From Flagellimonas marinaquae (lineage in GTDB: Bacteria > Bacteroidota > Bacteroidia > Flavobacteriales > Flavobacteriaceae), in the NCBI RefSeq assembly GCF_023716465.1, contig NZ_CP092415.1, forward strand, positions 523,001 to 587,000: a stretch of 64,000 bases of DNA. The letters run 5' to 3'. Positions within the stretch are counted from its first letter, which is position 1. The number at the start of each line of letters is the position of its first letter. The translations under genes were made by a program, and so were the position numbers. Positions 27,613-35,503 of this stretch are shown piece by piece. The notes beneath the pieces were generated by a model. The model made no database searches and had not been told where the DNA came from. It worked only from the letters and a program-made list of their open reading frames with translations.

Positions 27613-27685
27613 ATATAACAGTTTATCATGACTGTTCGTTTTTTGATTGATGAATAAACTCCGGCTGATTACCGGAGTTTTTTTC
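27613..27685 (+). ncRNA. Candidate small RNA or leader transcript between rpoD and rpe
   Basis: A transcript starting about 12 nt after the sigma-54-type element would run about 70 nt and stop at the hairpin 27656-27680. It has the compact promoter-terminator form of a bacterial small RNA. It includes a nine-codon ORF (ATG 27628, MTVRFLIDE, TAA 27655-27657) whose stop touches the terminator stem. Neither an sRNA family nor the peptide is recognised. Confidence 0.4.
27656..27685 (+). terminator. Strong terminator upstream of rpe
   Basis: A 9-bp stem AAACTCCGG / CCGGAGTTT is followed by seven T residues. Confidence 0.88.
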
Positions 27686-27708
27686 GTTCATGGATGGCCG
27701 TAATTGGC

Positions 27709-27716
27709 TAACTTTG
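27709..27716 (+). promoter_or_regulatory. -7 promoter element of rpe
   Basis: TAACTTTG fits TAnnTTTG and ends 4 nt before the rpe ATG, implying a leaderless mRNA. Confidence 0.5.
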
Positions 27717-27720
27717 TAAC

Positions 27721-28380
27721 ATGAACAAATCAATGATCGCCCCCTCGTTATTGGCATCCGACTTTGCCAATCTTCAGCAAGAAATCGAAATGGTCAACCA
27801 AAGCGAAGCCGACTGGTTCCATTTGGACGTTATGGACGGTGTTTTTGTGCCCAACATCTCCTTTGGTATGCCAGTGGTGCAAGCGATTGCCAAATATGCA
27901 AAAAAGCCGTTGGACACACATTTAATGATTGTAGATCCAGACAGATATATCAAGACTTTTGCGGATCTTGGGGTTCATAATTTATCCGTCCACTACGAGG
28001 CCTGTCCCCATCTGCACAGAACACTGCAAGCCATAAAAGCGGAAGGTATGAAAGCCGGTGTGGCGATTAACCCACATACTTCCGTAAAATTATTGGAAGA
28101 TACCATTCAGGATATCGATTTGGTCATTGTAATGAGTGTCAATCCCGGTTTTGGAGGCCAATCCTTTATAGAAAACACCTATCAGAAAGTAGCGGACCTA
28201 AAGGAATTGATCCTTAAGAAAAATGCCGCCACTTTAATTGAAATCGACGGCGGTGTCAATGCCAACAATGCCAAAAAACTGGTAGATGCCGGTGCCGATG
28301 TGTTGGTTGCCGGAAGTTTTGTATTTAAAAGCGATAACCCTACCGAAACCATTAAAAAACTAAAAGCAGAAACAGCGTAA
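27721..28380 (+). CDS. rpe: Ribulose-phosphate 3-epimerase
   Basis: 219 aa TIM-barrel enzyme interconverting ribulose-5-phosphate and xylulose-5-phosphate in the pentose phosphate pathway. Metal-site residues are in the motifs WFHLDVMDGVFVPN (about 37-50) and THLMIV (about 66-71), and the phosphate-binding loop in VMSVNPGFGGQSF (about 138-150) and EIDGGVN. The last base of its stop codon is the first base of the ypdA ATG (TAATG), so the two are translationally coupled. The -7 element 4 nt upstream suggests a leaderless transcript. Confidence 0.97.
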   Translation: MNKSMIAPSLLASDFANLQQEIEMVNQSEADWFHLDVMDGVFVPNISFGMPVVQAIAKYAKKPLDTHLMIVDPDRYIKTFADLGVHNLSVHYEACPHLHRTLQAIKAEGMKAGVAINPHTSVKLLEDTIQDIDLVIVMSVNPGFGGQSFIENTYQKVADLKELILKKNAATLIEIDGGVNANNAKKLVDAGADVLVAGSFVFKSDNPTETIKKLKAETA

Positions 28381-29360
28381 TGCAGGAATTTGATGTCATC
28401 ATCATCGGAGGTGGCCCTATTGGAATTGCATGCGGCCTCGAGGCCAAAAAACAGGGTTTATCCTATATCATAATAGAAAAAGGGACTATTGTAAACTCAC
28501 TTTTCAATTATCCTGTGAACATGCAGTTTTTTTCTTCTTCGGAAAAATTGGAAATAGACGACATTCCCTTTATCAGCAAAGAGGCCAAACCCAAACGCAA
28601 CGAAGCATTGGAGTACTATCGAAGAATTGTGACCTCCAACCAACTCGACATCCATCTATTTGAAAAAGTAACGGATACCATAAAGCACGGTGATTTTTTT
28701 GTGGTGAAGACTGACAAAAATGACTATCGGGCAAAAAATGTGGTCGTAGCGACCGGATTTTACGACTTACCCAACAAAATGAATGTTCCTGGAGAAGATT
28801 TATCCAAAGTCTCACATTATTACAACGACCCCCATTATTATGCCAGTCAAAAACTGGCGGTGGTAGGCGCAAGTAACTCCGCAATAGATGCTGCATTGGA
28901 ATGTTGGCGAAAAGGCGCCGATGTATCCTTGATTATCCGTGGCCCAGAAGTAGGTTCAAGAGTTAAATATTGGGTACGTCCGGATATTATCAACCGAATC
29001 GAAGAAGGCAGCATAAAAGCATATTACAACTCCACGGTCAAGGAGATAAAACCAACGGAAATTGTACTAAATACCCCAGAAGGCGATTTAACGTTGGAAA
29101 ATGATTTTGTTCTTGCGTTAACCGGATACATGCCCAACTTCGCCTTTTTGGAGAAACTTGGCATAACACTCTCCAGTGACCCCAAACGATTGCCGACCTA
29201 CGATCCTGAAACGATGGAAACCAATGTTGAAGGTCTTTTTTTAGCGGGTGTGATCTGCGGAGGAATGGAAACCCATAAATGGTTTATAGAAAACTCTAGG
29301 ATCCATGCGCCCATTATCATGAAAAGTATTGGACAAAAATTAAAGTCCACAACACCATAA
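28380..29360 (+). CDS. ypdA: YpdA-family bacillithiol disulfide reductase
   Basis: 326 aa FAD/NADPH flavoprotein. FAD motif GGGPIGIACGLEA at about 10-22; second Rossmann motif VGASNSAIDAALE for NADPH at about 162-174; FAD end motif FLAGVICGG near 285. It has no redox CxxC pair like thioredoxin reductase, which is typical of YpdA, the enzyme reducing bacillithiol disulfide. Coupled to rpe (TAATG), it suggests this organism uses bacillithiol as low-molecular-weight thiol and draws NADPH from the pentose phosphate pathway (inference). The next genes, DoxX and glutathione peroxidase, extend the redox theme. Confidence 0.9.
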   Translation: MQEFDVIIIGGGPIGIACGLEAKKQGLSYIIIEKGTIVNSLFNYPVNMQFFSSSEKLEIDDIPFISKEAKPKRNEALEYYRRIVTSNQLDIHLFEKVTDTIKHGDFFVVKTDKNDYRAKNVVVATGFYDLPNKMNVPGEDLSKVSHYYNDPHYYASQKLAVVGASNSAIDAALECWRKGADVSLIIRGPEVGSRVKYWVRPDIINRIEEGSIKAYYNSTVKEIKPTEIVLNTPEGDLTLENDFVLALTGYMPNFAFLEKLGITLSSDPKRLPTYDPETMETNVEGLFLAGVICGGMETHKWFIENSRIHAPIIMKSIGQKLKSTTP

Positions 29361-29452
29361 AGAAGTTGATTTGCGTCAACATTTAAAGCTTTTGCAAAAG
29401 TGCTTTTACCCTAACATAAGTACCTTTAAACCAACACATAAAAAGTTTTTAA

Positions 29453-29872
29453 ATGAATTTAAGTACGATGCAAAATGTATTTAGGGTCATCCTTGGCCTT
29501 TTAATGATGATGGCCGGAATAGCTCATCTCACTTTTCAAAGGGAAGAGTTTCAGGCCCAAGTGCCCCGATGGTTGCCCACAAGCGAAGCTTTTATGGATT
29601 TTATAGTGGTAGCTTCTGGTGTGATAGAAATTTTATTGGGGTTATCCATGGTTTTATTGACCAAATACAAAGCAAAAGTGGGCATTGCGCTTGCCTTTTT
29701 CTATGTTTTGATTTTTCCCGGAAACATTTCTCAATACACCAATGCCATTGACGCATTTGGACTGGACACCGATCTAAAGAGATTTGTTCGGTTGTTTTTT
29801 CAGCCCGTTTTAATTCTATGGGCCCTTTGGTCCACGAAAGTATTTGAACACCTTAAAGACAAAAACAAATAA
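29453..29872 (+). CDS. DoxX-like integral membrane protein
   Basis: 139 aa with four membrane helices (about 8-27, 45-68, 72-92, 108-128) and the GLLMMMAGIAHLTF N-terminal motif typical of DoxX-like proteins. The family often sits with thiol or redox genes and is linked to oxidative-stress control in other bacteria, but its activity here is unknown. The 92-nt gap to ypdA contains no clear promoter. The peroxidase ATG comes 2 nt after its stop, so they form a pair. Confidence 0.8.
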   Translation: MNLSTMQNVFRVILGLLMMMAGIAHLTFQREEFQAQVPRWLPTSEAFMDFIVVASGVIEILLGLSMVLLTKYKAKVGIALAFFYVLIFPGNISQYTNAIDAFGLDTDLKRFVRLFFQPVLILWALWSTKVFEHLKDKNK

Positions 29873-29874
29873 CC

Positions 29875-30348
29875 ATGGAGTTTTACAATTTTGAAGCAGA
29901 ACGATTGGACGGTACTACAGAATCCATGAAAACCTATAAAGGCAAAACCATTATTGTGGTGAATACTGCAAGTAAGTGTGGATTGACTCCGCAATACGAG
30001 GGCCTGGAAGACCTCTATACAAAATATAAGGACCAAGGATTGGTGGTTTTGGGGTTTCCATGCAATCAGTTTGGAAACCAAGAACCGGGAGACGCCAATG
30101 ACATCAAGGAGTTTTGCCAAATAAACTACGGGGTCAGTTTTCCAATGTTTGCCAAAATCGATGTGAACGGCAACGACACACACCCGATCTTTAAATATTT
30201 AAAATCGGAATTAAGAGGATTGTTGGGAGGTAAGGTCAAATGGAACTTTACCAAGTTTGTAATAGACAAAAACGGAAAACCTGTAAAACGATTCGCGCCC
30301 ATATCAAAACCAAAGGCCATGGAAAGTTTTATCAGTGGCATTTTATAA
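29875..30348 (+). CDS. Glutathione peroxidase family protein (Cys type, thiol-dependent)
   Basis: 157 aa thioredoxin-fold peroxidase. Peroxidatic Cys35 in NTASKCGLTPQYEGL, Gln69 in FGNQEPG, and the Trp-Asn pair in WNFTKF complete the active-site tetrad. Cys81 (EFCQ) is in the position of the resolving Cys of thioredoxin-dependent members, so the reductant is more likely thioredoxin than glutathione (inference). It reduces H2O2 or lipid hydroperoxides. 2 nt after the DoxX gene; convergent with the ATP-grasp gene with only 6 nt between. Confidence 0.93.
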   Translation: MEFYNFEAERLDGTTESMKTYKGKTIIVVNTASKCGLTPQYEGLEDLYTKYKDQGLVVLGFPCNQFGNQEPGDANDIKEFCQINYGVSFPMFAKIDVNGNDTHPIFKYLKSELRGLLGGKVKWNFTKFVIDKNGKPVKRFAPISKPKAMESFISGIL

Positions 30349-30354
30349 ACCCTG

Positions 30355-31398
30355 CTAAACTACTTTTAACCGAGATTGAAGAGCTCCGGACTCTTTGAGC
30401 ATGGTTCTACCATCCCTGAAGCTCAGATATGAATGGCCTTGCTTATAATTTAAAATGCTTATTTCGCATAAATGGTTCCAATGGCGGGCCACTTCGCGCC
30501 AAGCCCAGAACAGCGAATGTTTGGGGTCGTAAATATGGGTCGCCTCCCCGCCTGCCCCATTTATTTCGATAATACTGAATTTTTCTCCTATACAAAATTC
30601 CTCAAAGGTATTGCAAAGAACATCCAGTCGACCATAATAAAAGCCGCTCATTTGTGTGCATACCTCATTTATAGTATTGTTCAAATCCGCATTGATCAAA
30701 TGACAGATGTCCACAAATTTGGCTCCTCGGGTGTGACTGCCGTAGGGCACCAGAACAAATTCTTTTCCCAAGGGGAGAACATTGTTTAACTGATCACCAA
30801 ACTTTTGTTTTAGCACCTTTAATTGAAAATGGCTCCTCGGATTACTCTTTATCAACTGCAATAAGGTACTTTTACCATCACCCGTAACCGACAAAAATTC
30901 TTTGGACACGACCCCAGTAATCTTGCCTTTGGCCTCTCCGGGTTTTCGAACATAAAAAACACCAACTTCCTTCTGGAACGGAACAAATTCCTGAACCAAA
31001 AAATGGGAGGGACTCCATTTTACATATTTTTGAAATTCAACCTTATTATGGATTTTTTCCACGCCAAACGCCTTCATTCCAATATCGGGCTTGGCTATAA
31101 ATGGAAATGCGATCCCGGATTTTAAAACCCGTTCCAATGCCTGGTCGGCCATCTCGTCCTTTTTTACAAATATTGTTCTTGGTATGTATTGGGCAGGAAT
31201 CATATTGTAAATATCCATTTTGGATATCATGGCCATTCCCCCATTCTTCATGCCTGGATTGGCGGCATTAAAAAAGAATAAAGAACGTGCTCTTATCGAA
31301 TAATAAAGCCAAACTGGAAACATCGGATAATAAATCAACCAGAAAGGCCAATATTCCCAATGTGTGATTTTATGCCAAGCGAGCTTTAATGGACCCAT
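30355..31398 (-). CDS. ATP-grasp superfamily protein (D-Ala-D-Ala ligase-like)
   Basis: 347 aa. N-terminal aromatic region with a hydrophobic stretch (WPFWLIYYPMFPVWLYYSI, about 17-35), then an ATP-grasp fold: FPFIAKPDIGMKAFGVE (about 99-115), HFLVQEFVPFQKEVGVFYVR (about 136-155), SVTGDGKSTLLQLI and the metal-binding end KFSIIEINGAGGEATHIYDP. The ligase substrate is unknown; annotators often call these D-alanine-D-alanine ligase, but the usual Ddl signature is not convincing. It lies 6 nt after the NRDE gene stop side on the same strand, so NRDE and DinB genes are probably in its operon. Confidence 0.75.
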   Translation of the reverse strand: MGPLKLAWHKITHWEYWPFWLIYYPMFPVWLYYSIRARSLFFFNAANPGMKNGGMAMISKMDIYNMIPAQYIPRTIFVKKDEMADQALERVLKSGIAFPFIAKPDIGMKAFGVEKIHNKVEFQKYVKWSPSHFLVQEFVPFQKEVGVFYVRKPGEAKGKITGVVSKEFLSVTGDGKSTLLQLIKSNPRSHFQLKVLKQKFGDQLNNVLPLGKEFVLVPYGSHTRGAKFVDICHLINADLNNTINEVCTQMSGFYYGRLDVLCNTFEEFCIGEKFSIIEINGAGGEATHIYDPKHSLFWAWREVARHWNHLCEISILNYKQGHSYLSFRDGRTMLKESGALQSRLKVV

Positions 31399-31404
31399 AT
31401 AGTT

Positions 31405-32124
31405 TTAATTGATCAGTTGACCGGTGGAAAAGGGCACTTCATAATCAACTTTGTTGAGCAGGTCGAAATGATGCATTACAACATCGCTCTCTTTGTTCAA
31501 TATGGCCTGTGTTACACTAAAGGTTTTTAAGCCCGATGCCCTATTGATTATAAATCCGTTCTCAAAATCGTCATGATTGTTCGAGTGAAAATCGACCACA
31601 TCTTGAGAAGTTATGAAGGAGTTGCCTTTAACAAACTTTTTAAACAACGTTTGCCTGTGTTCGATTACCTTATCTTGGTAAAGTGTTGATGATGACCATA
31701 TGTAATTTTTATCCTTGTTCAACGGCCTAAAGTATTTTTGATGGCCGTCCCAGCGAAACTCCAGCAATTCGGCTGTGTACAACACCAATGTAAAGGGTTC
31801 TATTCTCAATAGGTCAATTTCTTGCAACAAAGCTAAGGGATTGTCAGAAACAACAATATCCAAAAGCACCAGTCCCCTGCTCCTTTCATATTTTCCATTG
31901 GGCGGGTGACCCACAAAACCACCGTTCAGCAGCACAGCTACCGAACCGTTTTCATTTATGGCGAACCAGGTACCCCCCGCCTTGGGATCTTTTGGAAAAA
32001 GTACCTTCACCGAACCTATGGTTTCTTCTTGTGGCCGTAATGCCATAGGACGATCAATATGCTCGTCCCTGTTCGATGTAATAAAACGTTGTCCACCGGA
32101 CGATATAAAACTTACTGTGCACAT
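31405..32124 (-). CDS. NRDE family protein
   Basis: 239 aa. Starts with MCTVSFISSGG and the diagnostic NRDE motif in ITSNRDEHIDRP. The catalytic-looking N-terminal Cys2 is that of an Ntn-type hydrolase fold seen in the family (TANGO2-like). Proposed roles in eukaryotes concern haem or lipid handling; the bacterial role is unknown. Its start overlaps the end of the DinB-like gene by 13 nt, so translation is coupled. Confidence 0.85.
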   Translation of the reverse strand: MCTVSFISSGGQRFITSNRDEHIDRPMALRPQEETIGSVKVLFPKDPKAGGTWFAINENGSVAVLLNGGFVGHPPNGKYERSRGLVLLDIVVSDNPLALLQEIDLLRIEPFTLVLYTAELLEFRWDGHQKYFRPLNKDKNYIWSSSTLYQDKVIEHRQTLFKKFVKGNSFITSQDVVDFHSNNHDDFENGFIINRASGLKTFSVTQAILNKESDVVMHHFDLLNKVDYEVPFSTGQLIN

Positions 32125-32597
32125 TCTTTTCTAATTTGTAAGGTGGAAGGAGCAACTCCAAAAGTTTCGGGCACTTTCTGGTCCGAAAAATGACATATCC
32201 CAATTTTGATCAACGCTTGATGATGAATGGTGTGTTCCAAGTTGTACATAACTTCCCGGTGGTAATTGGTATCCAATGTAAGTATTTCACCATTAAGTTC
32301 ATAACTGATCTGAATGGCCTTGTTGGGCTTTTTTAAATGCATTTGTATAAAAGCCAATTTCTCAATGGCAAACGATAGGTCTTTTTCAATTTTACGGTCT
32401 CTTTTTCTTCTATCGTAGGACACATCTGCTTGATCATACCCCTTGATCAAACATAGGTAAAGCTCGATCACATGTCTTGTATGCTGACCTATACTGGCAT
32501 TGGACAATATATTACATGATCGGGAGTAACAATCTTTAGGCAGTTCCAAAAGAACCTGTTTAAACTGTTCCAATGTATCCAAGGTTGATTTGAACAT
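32112..32597 (-). CDS. DinB-like four-helix metalloprotein
   Basis: 161 aa, all-helical. Three histidines in DinB-like positions, His in SIGQHTRHVIEL (about 38-49) and His in LEHTIHHQALIKIG (about 125-138), make up a metal site. DinB-fold proteins include thiol transferases for bacillithiol and mycothiol, so a link to the YpdA-based thiol system nearby is possible but not shown. It overlaps the NRDE gene by 13 nt on the minus strand. Confidence 0.75.
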   Translation of the reverse strand: MFKSTLDTLEQFKQVLLELPKDCYSRSCNILSNASIGQHTRHVIELYLCLIKGYDQADVSYDRRKRDRKIEKDLSFAIEKLAFIQMHLKKPNKAIQISYELNGEILTLDTNYHREVMYNLEHTIHHQALIKIGICHFSDQKVPETFGVAPSTLQIRKECAQ

Positions 32598-32704
32598 AGT
32601 TATTGTTTAATTATTTACGTATTTATATGCGAACAAAGCAACTCATCCAGCGATAGGATACAAAAGGTTGTCCACTCTCAGAAATCTCATGCCCTTAAAG
32701 ATAT

Positions 32705-33148
32705 TCAATTCTTGATATTCTCCCAGTTTATATCCGCTTTCGATATAAGGGAATTCGGTGATTGGTTCAACCAAAATTGGAGGGTATTGTTCTTTCCTTT
32801 GTTGTAGAATAGATAAAGTTTTCCACCTCTTATCTCAAAAGTTTCGGGATCTACATTAACCTTTTTTGAATTTACTGCGACAGCATAGGCACAATAACCC
32901 CCATACTGTGGTACGTAACTATTGGGTTGTACAACAAACTTTTCCAGATTTGCCTCGCTGACAAACTTATAATTTACCCCATCAAACATGGCGGTAAATT
33001 GGTCTTTGCCCATGGTCGCGATACCATCAAAATAGGCGACCACATCATATCCATGAGCTGCATACCCTTTTTTGGTATTATAATCTATGGATTGCCCTTG
33101 AACTAAAACACCTGTTAAAAACAGAAAAACCATTATTCGATACTTCAT
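32705..33148 (-). CDS. Secreted YHS-domain protein
   Basis: 147 aa. Signal peptide (about 1-18), then a YHS domain with GYAAHGYDVVAYF (about 28-40) and the paired YGGYCAYAVA (about 80-89), motifs thought to bind metals. It is the last chromosomal gene before the genomic island. No partner is evident; the function of exported YHS proteins is not established. Confidence 0.82.
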   Translation of the reverse strand: MKYRIMVFLFLTGVLVQGQSIDYNTKKGYAAHGYDVVAYFDGIATMGKDQFTAMFDGVNYKFVSEANLEKFVVQPNSYVPQYGGYCAYAVAVNSKKVNVDPETFEIRGGKLYLFYNKGKNNTLQFWLNQSPNSLISKADINWENIKN

Positions 33149-33255
33149 AAATTCTGGAATTTTTATGGTTCCTTATTGGTATTGAAGATTTTGTCTAAAA
33201 ATAAAGGTGTTCCTTTCAAGATTAGAAAAAAAGATTTGATATATAAGCTATTACG

Positions 33256-33292
33256 AACAAAAAAAGCACGCTCTACTAGCGTGCTTTTTTAC
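33256..33292. terminator. Terminator, probably the original tRNA-Arg terminator displaced by the island
   Basis: A 13-bp stem (AAAAAAGCACGCT / AGCGTGCTTTTTT) reads as a terminator on both strands. On the minus strand it lies directly after the duplicated tRNA 3' end (33300-33324), i.e. where the tRNA-Arg transcript would have ended before island insertion. Confidence 0.8.
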
Positions 33293-33299
33293 TAAACTT

Positions 33300-33324
33300 G
33301 TGACCCAGGGAGGATTCGAACCCC
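33300..33324 (-). other. attL: 25-bp copy of the tRNA-Arg 3' end
   Basis: Identical over 25 nt to 41533-41557, covering the T-arm and acceptor 3' strand of the tRNA-Arg gene (on the plus strand it begins GTGACCCAGGGAGG). Beyond base 25 the two copies diverge. A direct repeat of a tRNA 3' end is the standard footprint of an integrated element. Confidence 0.88.
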
Positions 33325-33377
33325 ATCCGTTAGCCCTTAAGTTTATTGACTTGTGCCTTGCTTATGTTTTGTAACAA

Positions 33378-33392
33378 ACCGAATTACAGACC
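33378..33392 (+). promoter_or_regulatory. Candidate integrase arm-type site, left end
   Basis: ACCGAATTACAGACC matches the right-end copy at 41415-41429 in 14 of 15 positions and in the same orientation. It lies 53 nt inside attL. The pairing of near-identical sites just inside both ends suits integrase arm binding; this is inference. Confidence 0.4.
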
Positions 33393-33486
33393 ACTTTGAG
33401 CAATCTCCTTTCGTATAAGCCAAAATTAATCAATAATTATCAAATAGGGATAAATATCTATCCAAGTAAGAACTATGTAAACTGTT

Positions 33487-33504
33487 AATCGTTTATTTGA
33501 ACTT
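33487..33504 (-). repeat. Cassette-boundary repeat R1
   Basis: Perfect copy of AAGTTCAAATAAACGATT (gene sense). It follows the stop codon of the last cassette gene (33522) by 17 nt and closes the array on the attL side. Confidence 0.85.
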
Positions 33505-33521
33505 TACCATTTTCATTTTAC

Positions 33522-34388
33522 CTAATAATCTATTAAATACCTGTTTTTAAACTCTTTGATTTGATTTTCCTCATAAAAAGGAACCCCTGGTTGAGTGCCA
33601 AATATTTGCTTTCCATCCATTCTCCAATGATATCGGTCCACCAGAAGTATGAATATGTTTTCACTCAAATCCTCATTTTGGTATGCTTTCAAAGCATATG
33701 GAAATAATGTGCTAAAAACTTCCAACTTGTTTGTATGTGTCATTATAACAGCTGCATTGGACGCAAATTTTGAACCAACTAAAGAAATTCCAGGATAACC
33801 ATGTTTCCTACATATCTTATACAATGCCTCACTATTGGCATCATCCAAGATCCTTTGCTTTTCAATCAGGGTTTGGTCCTGAAGAAAATTCGGCAAACTC
33901 CGATATTCTTGATCTTTGGCAGACAAAGTTTTTATAGTGTCTATTAGACCAAAGTTCAACTGTTTTGCAGGGACATGGCTATCGGATACATTTTGTCCCA
34001 TTTCTGCCTTATCAGGTGTTACCTTGGTTTCCATTAGATCAATGAATTTCTTACCCAACATTTCATGAAATGGAAGTTTTTCGATACTTCCATAATATCT
34101 TGAACTATCATCAATCAAACCTTGAAACTTAACATTGTTCTTGGCTTTACTTTTCAATAACAGAACTTCTACTTTGTCTATGTCTTCCGATAATAAACAA
34201 TGGGCAAGTGCCAAGTTCCAATAATCGGCATATGTGGTATCCTTTGACCTGGACAATAGCCTAGTAGTATTTTCAAGAATCTTTTGACCATATTCAAGCT
34301 TGAACTCCTCGGTCATTTTTGGTGCTCTGATTTGACTTGCCAATATATTGGCGATGAATAAGAATAAAATAAATGTTATTTTTTTCAT
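33522..34388 (-). CDS. Secreted DUF6624-like cassette protein
   Basis: 288 aa. Signal peptide MKKITFILFLFIANILAS, a helical region, then a C-terminal domain with ICRKHGYPGISLVGSKFASNAA, DRYHWRMDGKQIFGTQ and the FYEENQIKEFKNRYLIDY end. This pattern of 'HGWPGxSLVG ... GxPQxYGTQ' is that of DUF6624 proteins, which often occur beside toxin or immunity genes; function is unknown. It is the last cassette of the array, flanked by repeats R1 and R2. Confidence 0.65.
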   Translation of the reverse strand: MKKITFILFLFIANILASQIRAPKMTEEFKLEYGQKILENTTRLLSRSKDTTYADYWNLALAHCLLSEDIDKVEVLLLKSKAKNNVKFQGLIDDSSRYYGSIEKLPFHEMLGKKFIDLMETKVTPDKAEMGQNVSDSHVPAKQLNFGLIDTIKTLSAKDQEYRSLPNFLQDQTLIEKQRILDDANSEALYKICRKHGYPGISLVGSKFASNAAVIMTHTNKLEVFSTLFPYALKAYQNEDLSENIFILLVDRYHWRMDGKQIFGTQPGVPFYEENQIKEFKNRYLIDY

Positions 34389-34416
34389 GAGCTTGCTTTA
34401 ATCATACAAGGAATTT

Positions 34417-34434
34417 TATCGTTTTATTGAACTT
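34417..34434 (-). repeat. Cassette-boundary repeat R2
   Basis: Variant copy (AAGTTCAATAAAACGATA, 15/18) in which CAAATAAAC is replaced by CAATAAAAC, the same variant as R6. The 16-nt AAATTTCCTACATTTA just before it recurs before the degenerate copy at 38520-38540. Confidence 0.75.
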
Positions 34435-34508
34435 TTATAAATGTAGGAAATTTAGTTCGGGCAAAAAGGATAGTAATAAGCTATACATAATGTCAAGAAC
34501 AAGCTTTT

Positions 34509-35099
34509 CTATTTATTGTTTTGAGTCTCCTCACGTAAATCTAAATCCATTTGTAATTGTATTGCCCAAAATGCCCCATTTTCCATAGCCTTAGAGTCCG
34601 CAAGTTGAATTTCATCTTTTAGTTTTTCAAATTGATCATCAGTAAAGTCAGAATCTAGGTAAGCATCTTCTCCATTTTCTTCGAGAATCGTGTCTACGAA
34701 GTTTCTATAGGCTAGTAAACATTTAGCAAGTCTAGAAATATCAGAATTGAAAATCCTAGAGGAAAAATAATCTTCGTGATCCAAAAACTCAATTCGGTCA
34801 CCCTGTTTGGTATTTACAACAATTGGGTCGCCATCACTACACGAGCCAATTACAACATACTTTTCGAATTCAGGTTCTAAAATGTCATAGACTTTGTTAA
34901 GCTTATGAACTCCATCAAATAAGTCCTCAGAGTTTTCAGAAAATGAAAGGAATGGAGAGGCACTGTCAGGCAAACCAGAGTTAACCAAAAATTCAATTGT
35001 TTCACAACATAACCCGAGCCCCCTTAATCTTTCGGCACTTATAGGGTTTAAATTGTCTTCAATAGAAGTCCATTTTTGCTTAAAATCTTCTGGTGTCAT
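34509..35099 (-). CDS. SMI1/KNR4 (SUKH) family immunity-like protein
   Basis: 196 aa. The SUKH pattern is visible: an N-terminal helix with LRGLGLCCETIEFLVNSGLP (about 26-45), the FLSFSENSED strand-turn, then YVVIGSCSDGDPIVVNT and IEFLDHEDYF (about 80-115), and a final helical region. SUKH proteins are immunity proteins against bacterial polymorphic and contact-dependent toxins. No toxin gene is next to it, fitting an 'orphan immunity' role. It is flanked by repeats R2 and R3. Confidence 0.75.
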   Translation of the reverse strand: MTPEDFKQKWTSIEDNLNPISAERLRGLGLCCETIEFLVNSGLPDSASPFLSFSENSEDLFDGVHKLNKVYDILEPEFEKYVVIGSCSDGDPIVVNTKQGDRIEFLDHEDYFSSRIFNSDISRLAKCLLAYRNFVDTILEENGEDAYLDSDFTDDQFEKLKDEIQLADSKAMENGAFWAIQLQMDLDLREETQNNK

Positions 35100-35192
35100 C
35101 AGCTTGTATCTAACTTATTGATATGGATGAAAAATACATCTATGCACACCCGATATGGCATATAACAGATGTATTTGATTATCTTCTATTGG

Positions 35193-35210
35193 AATCGTTT
35201 ATTTGAACTT
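35193..35210 (-). repeat. Cassette-boundary repeat R3
   Basis: Perfect 18-nt copy, 23 nt after the stop codon side of the 72-aa gene and about 90 nt before the SUKH gene start. Confidence 0.85.
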
Positions 35211-35233
35211 TAATTTAAAATAAAAAGGTGTAA

Positions 35234-35452
35234 TCAATCTATCCATTCAATCTTCCAATCATTTTCAAAGATGTAACCTTTGACATCATTTTCAGTTTCA
35301 AGCCAAGTATCAAAACCCTCATCACCCTCAGGATCTTCAAATTCATTTATATAAAATCCTCCTGTATGCTCACGATCATCAATAAATTTCACAAACCATC
35401 CGAGGTTGTTTCCTTCTTTAATTTTGCCTAAAATACCATACTTGAGTTGCAA
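35234..35452 (-). CDS. Small acidic cassette protein
   Basis: 72 aa with a TTG start (35450-35452); no in-frame ATG is near. Very acidic, with tryptophan/aromatic-rich segments (NNLGWFVKFIDD, FDTWLETENDV, FENDWKIEWID), a composition common among small immunity proteins that mask basic toxin surfaces. I recognise no named family. It lies between repeats R3 and R4. Confidence 0.6.
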   Translation of the reverse strand: MQLKYGILGKIKEGNNLGWFVKFIDDREHTGGFYINEFEDPEGDEGFDTWLETENDVKGYIFENDWKIEWID

Positions 35453-35482
35453 TTCTTTTCTATTTTATTTCAAGGTTATCAC

Positions 35483-35500
35483 AATCGTTTATTTGAACTT
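35483..35500 (-). repeat. Cassette-boundary repeat R4
   Basis: Perfect 18-nt copy, 4 nt downstream of the stop codon of the 96-aa gene (stop at 35504-35506 in plus coordinates). Confidence 0.85.
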
Positions 35501-35503
35501 AGG

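Noticed and set aside
33300..33400. Second functional tRNA gene at the left island end
   Set aside because: Only the last 25 nt of a tRNA are present; no anticodon or D arm follows, so it is an attachment-site copy.
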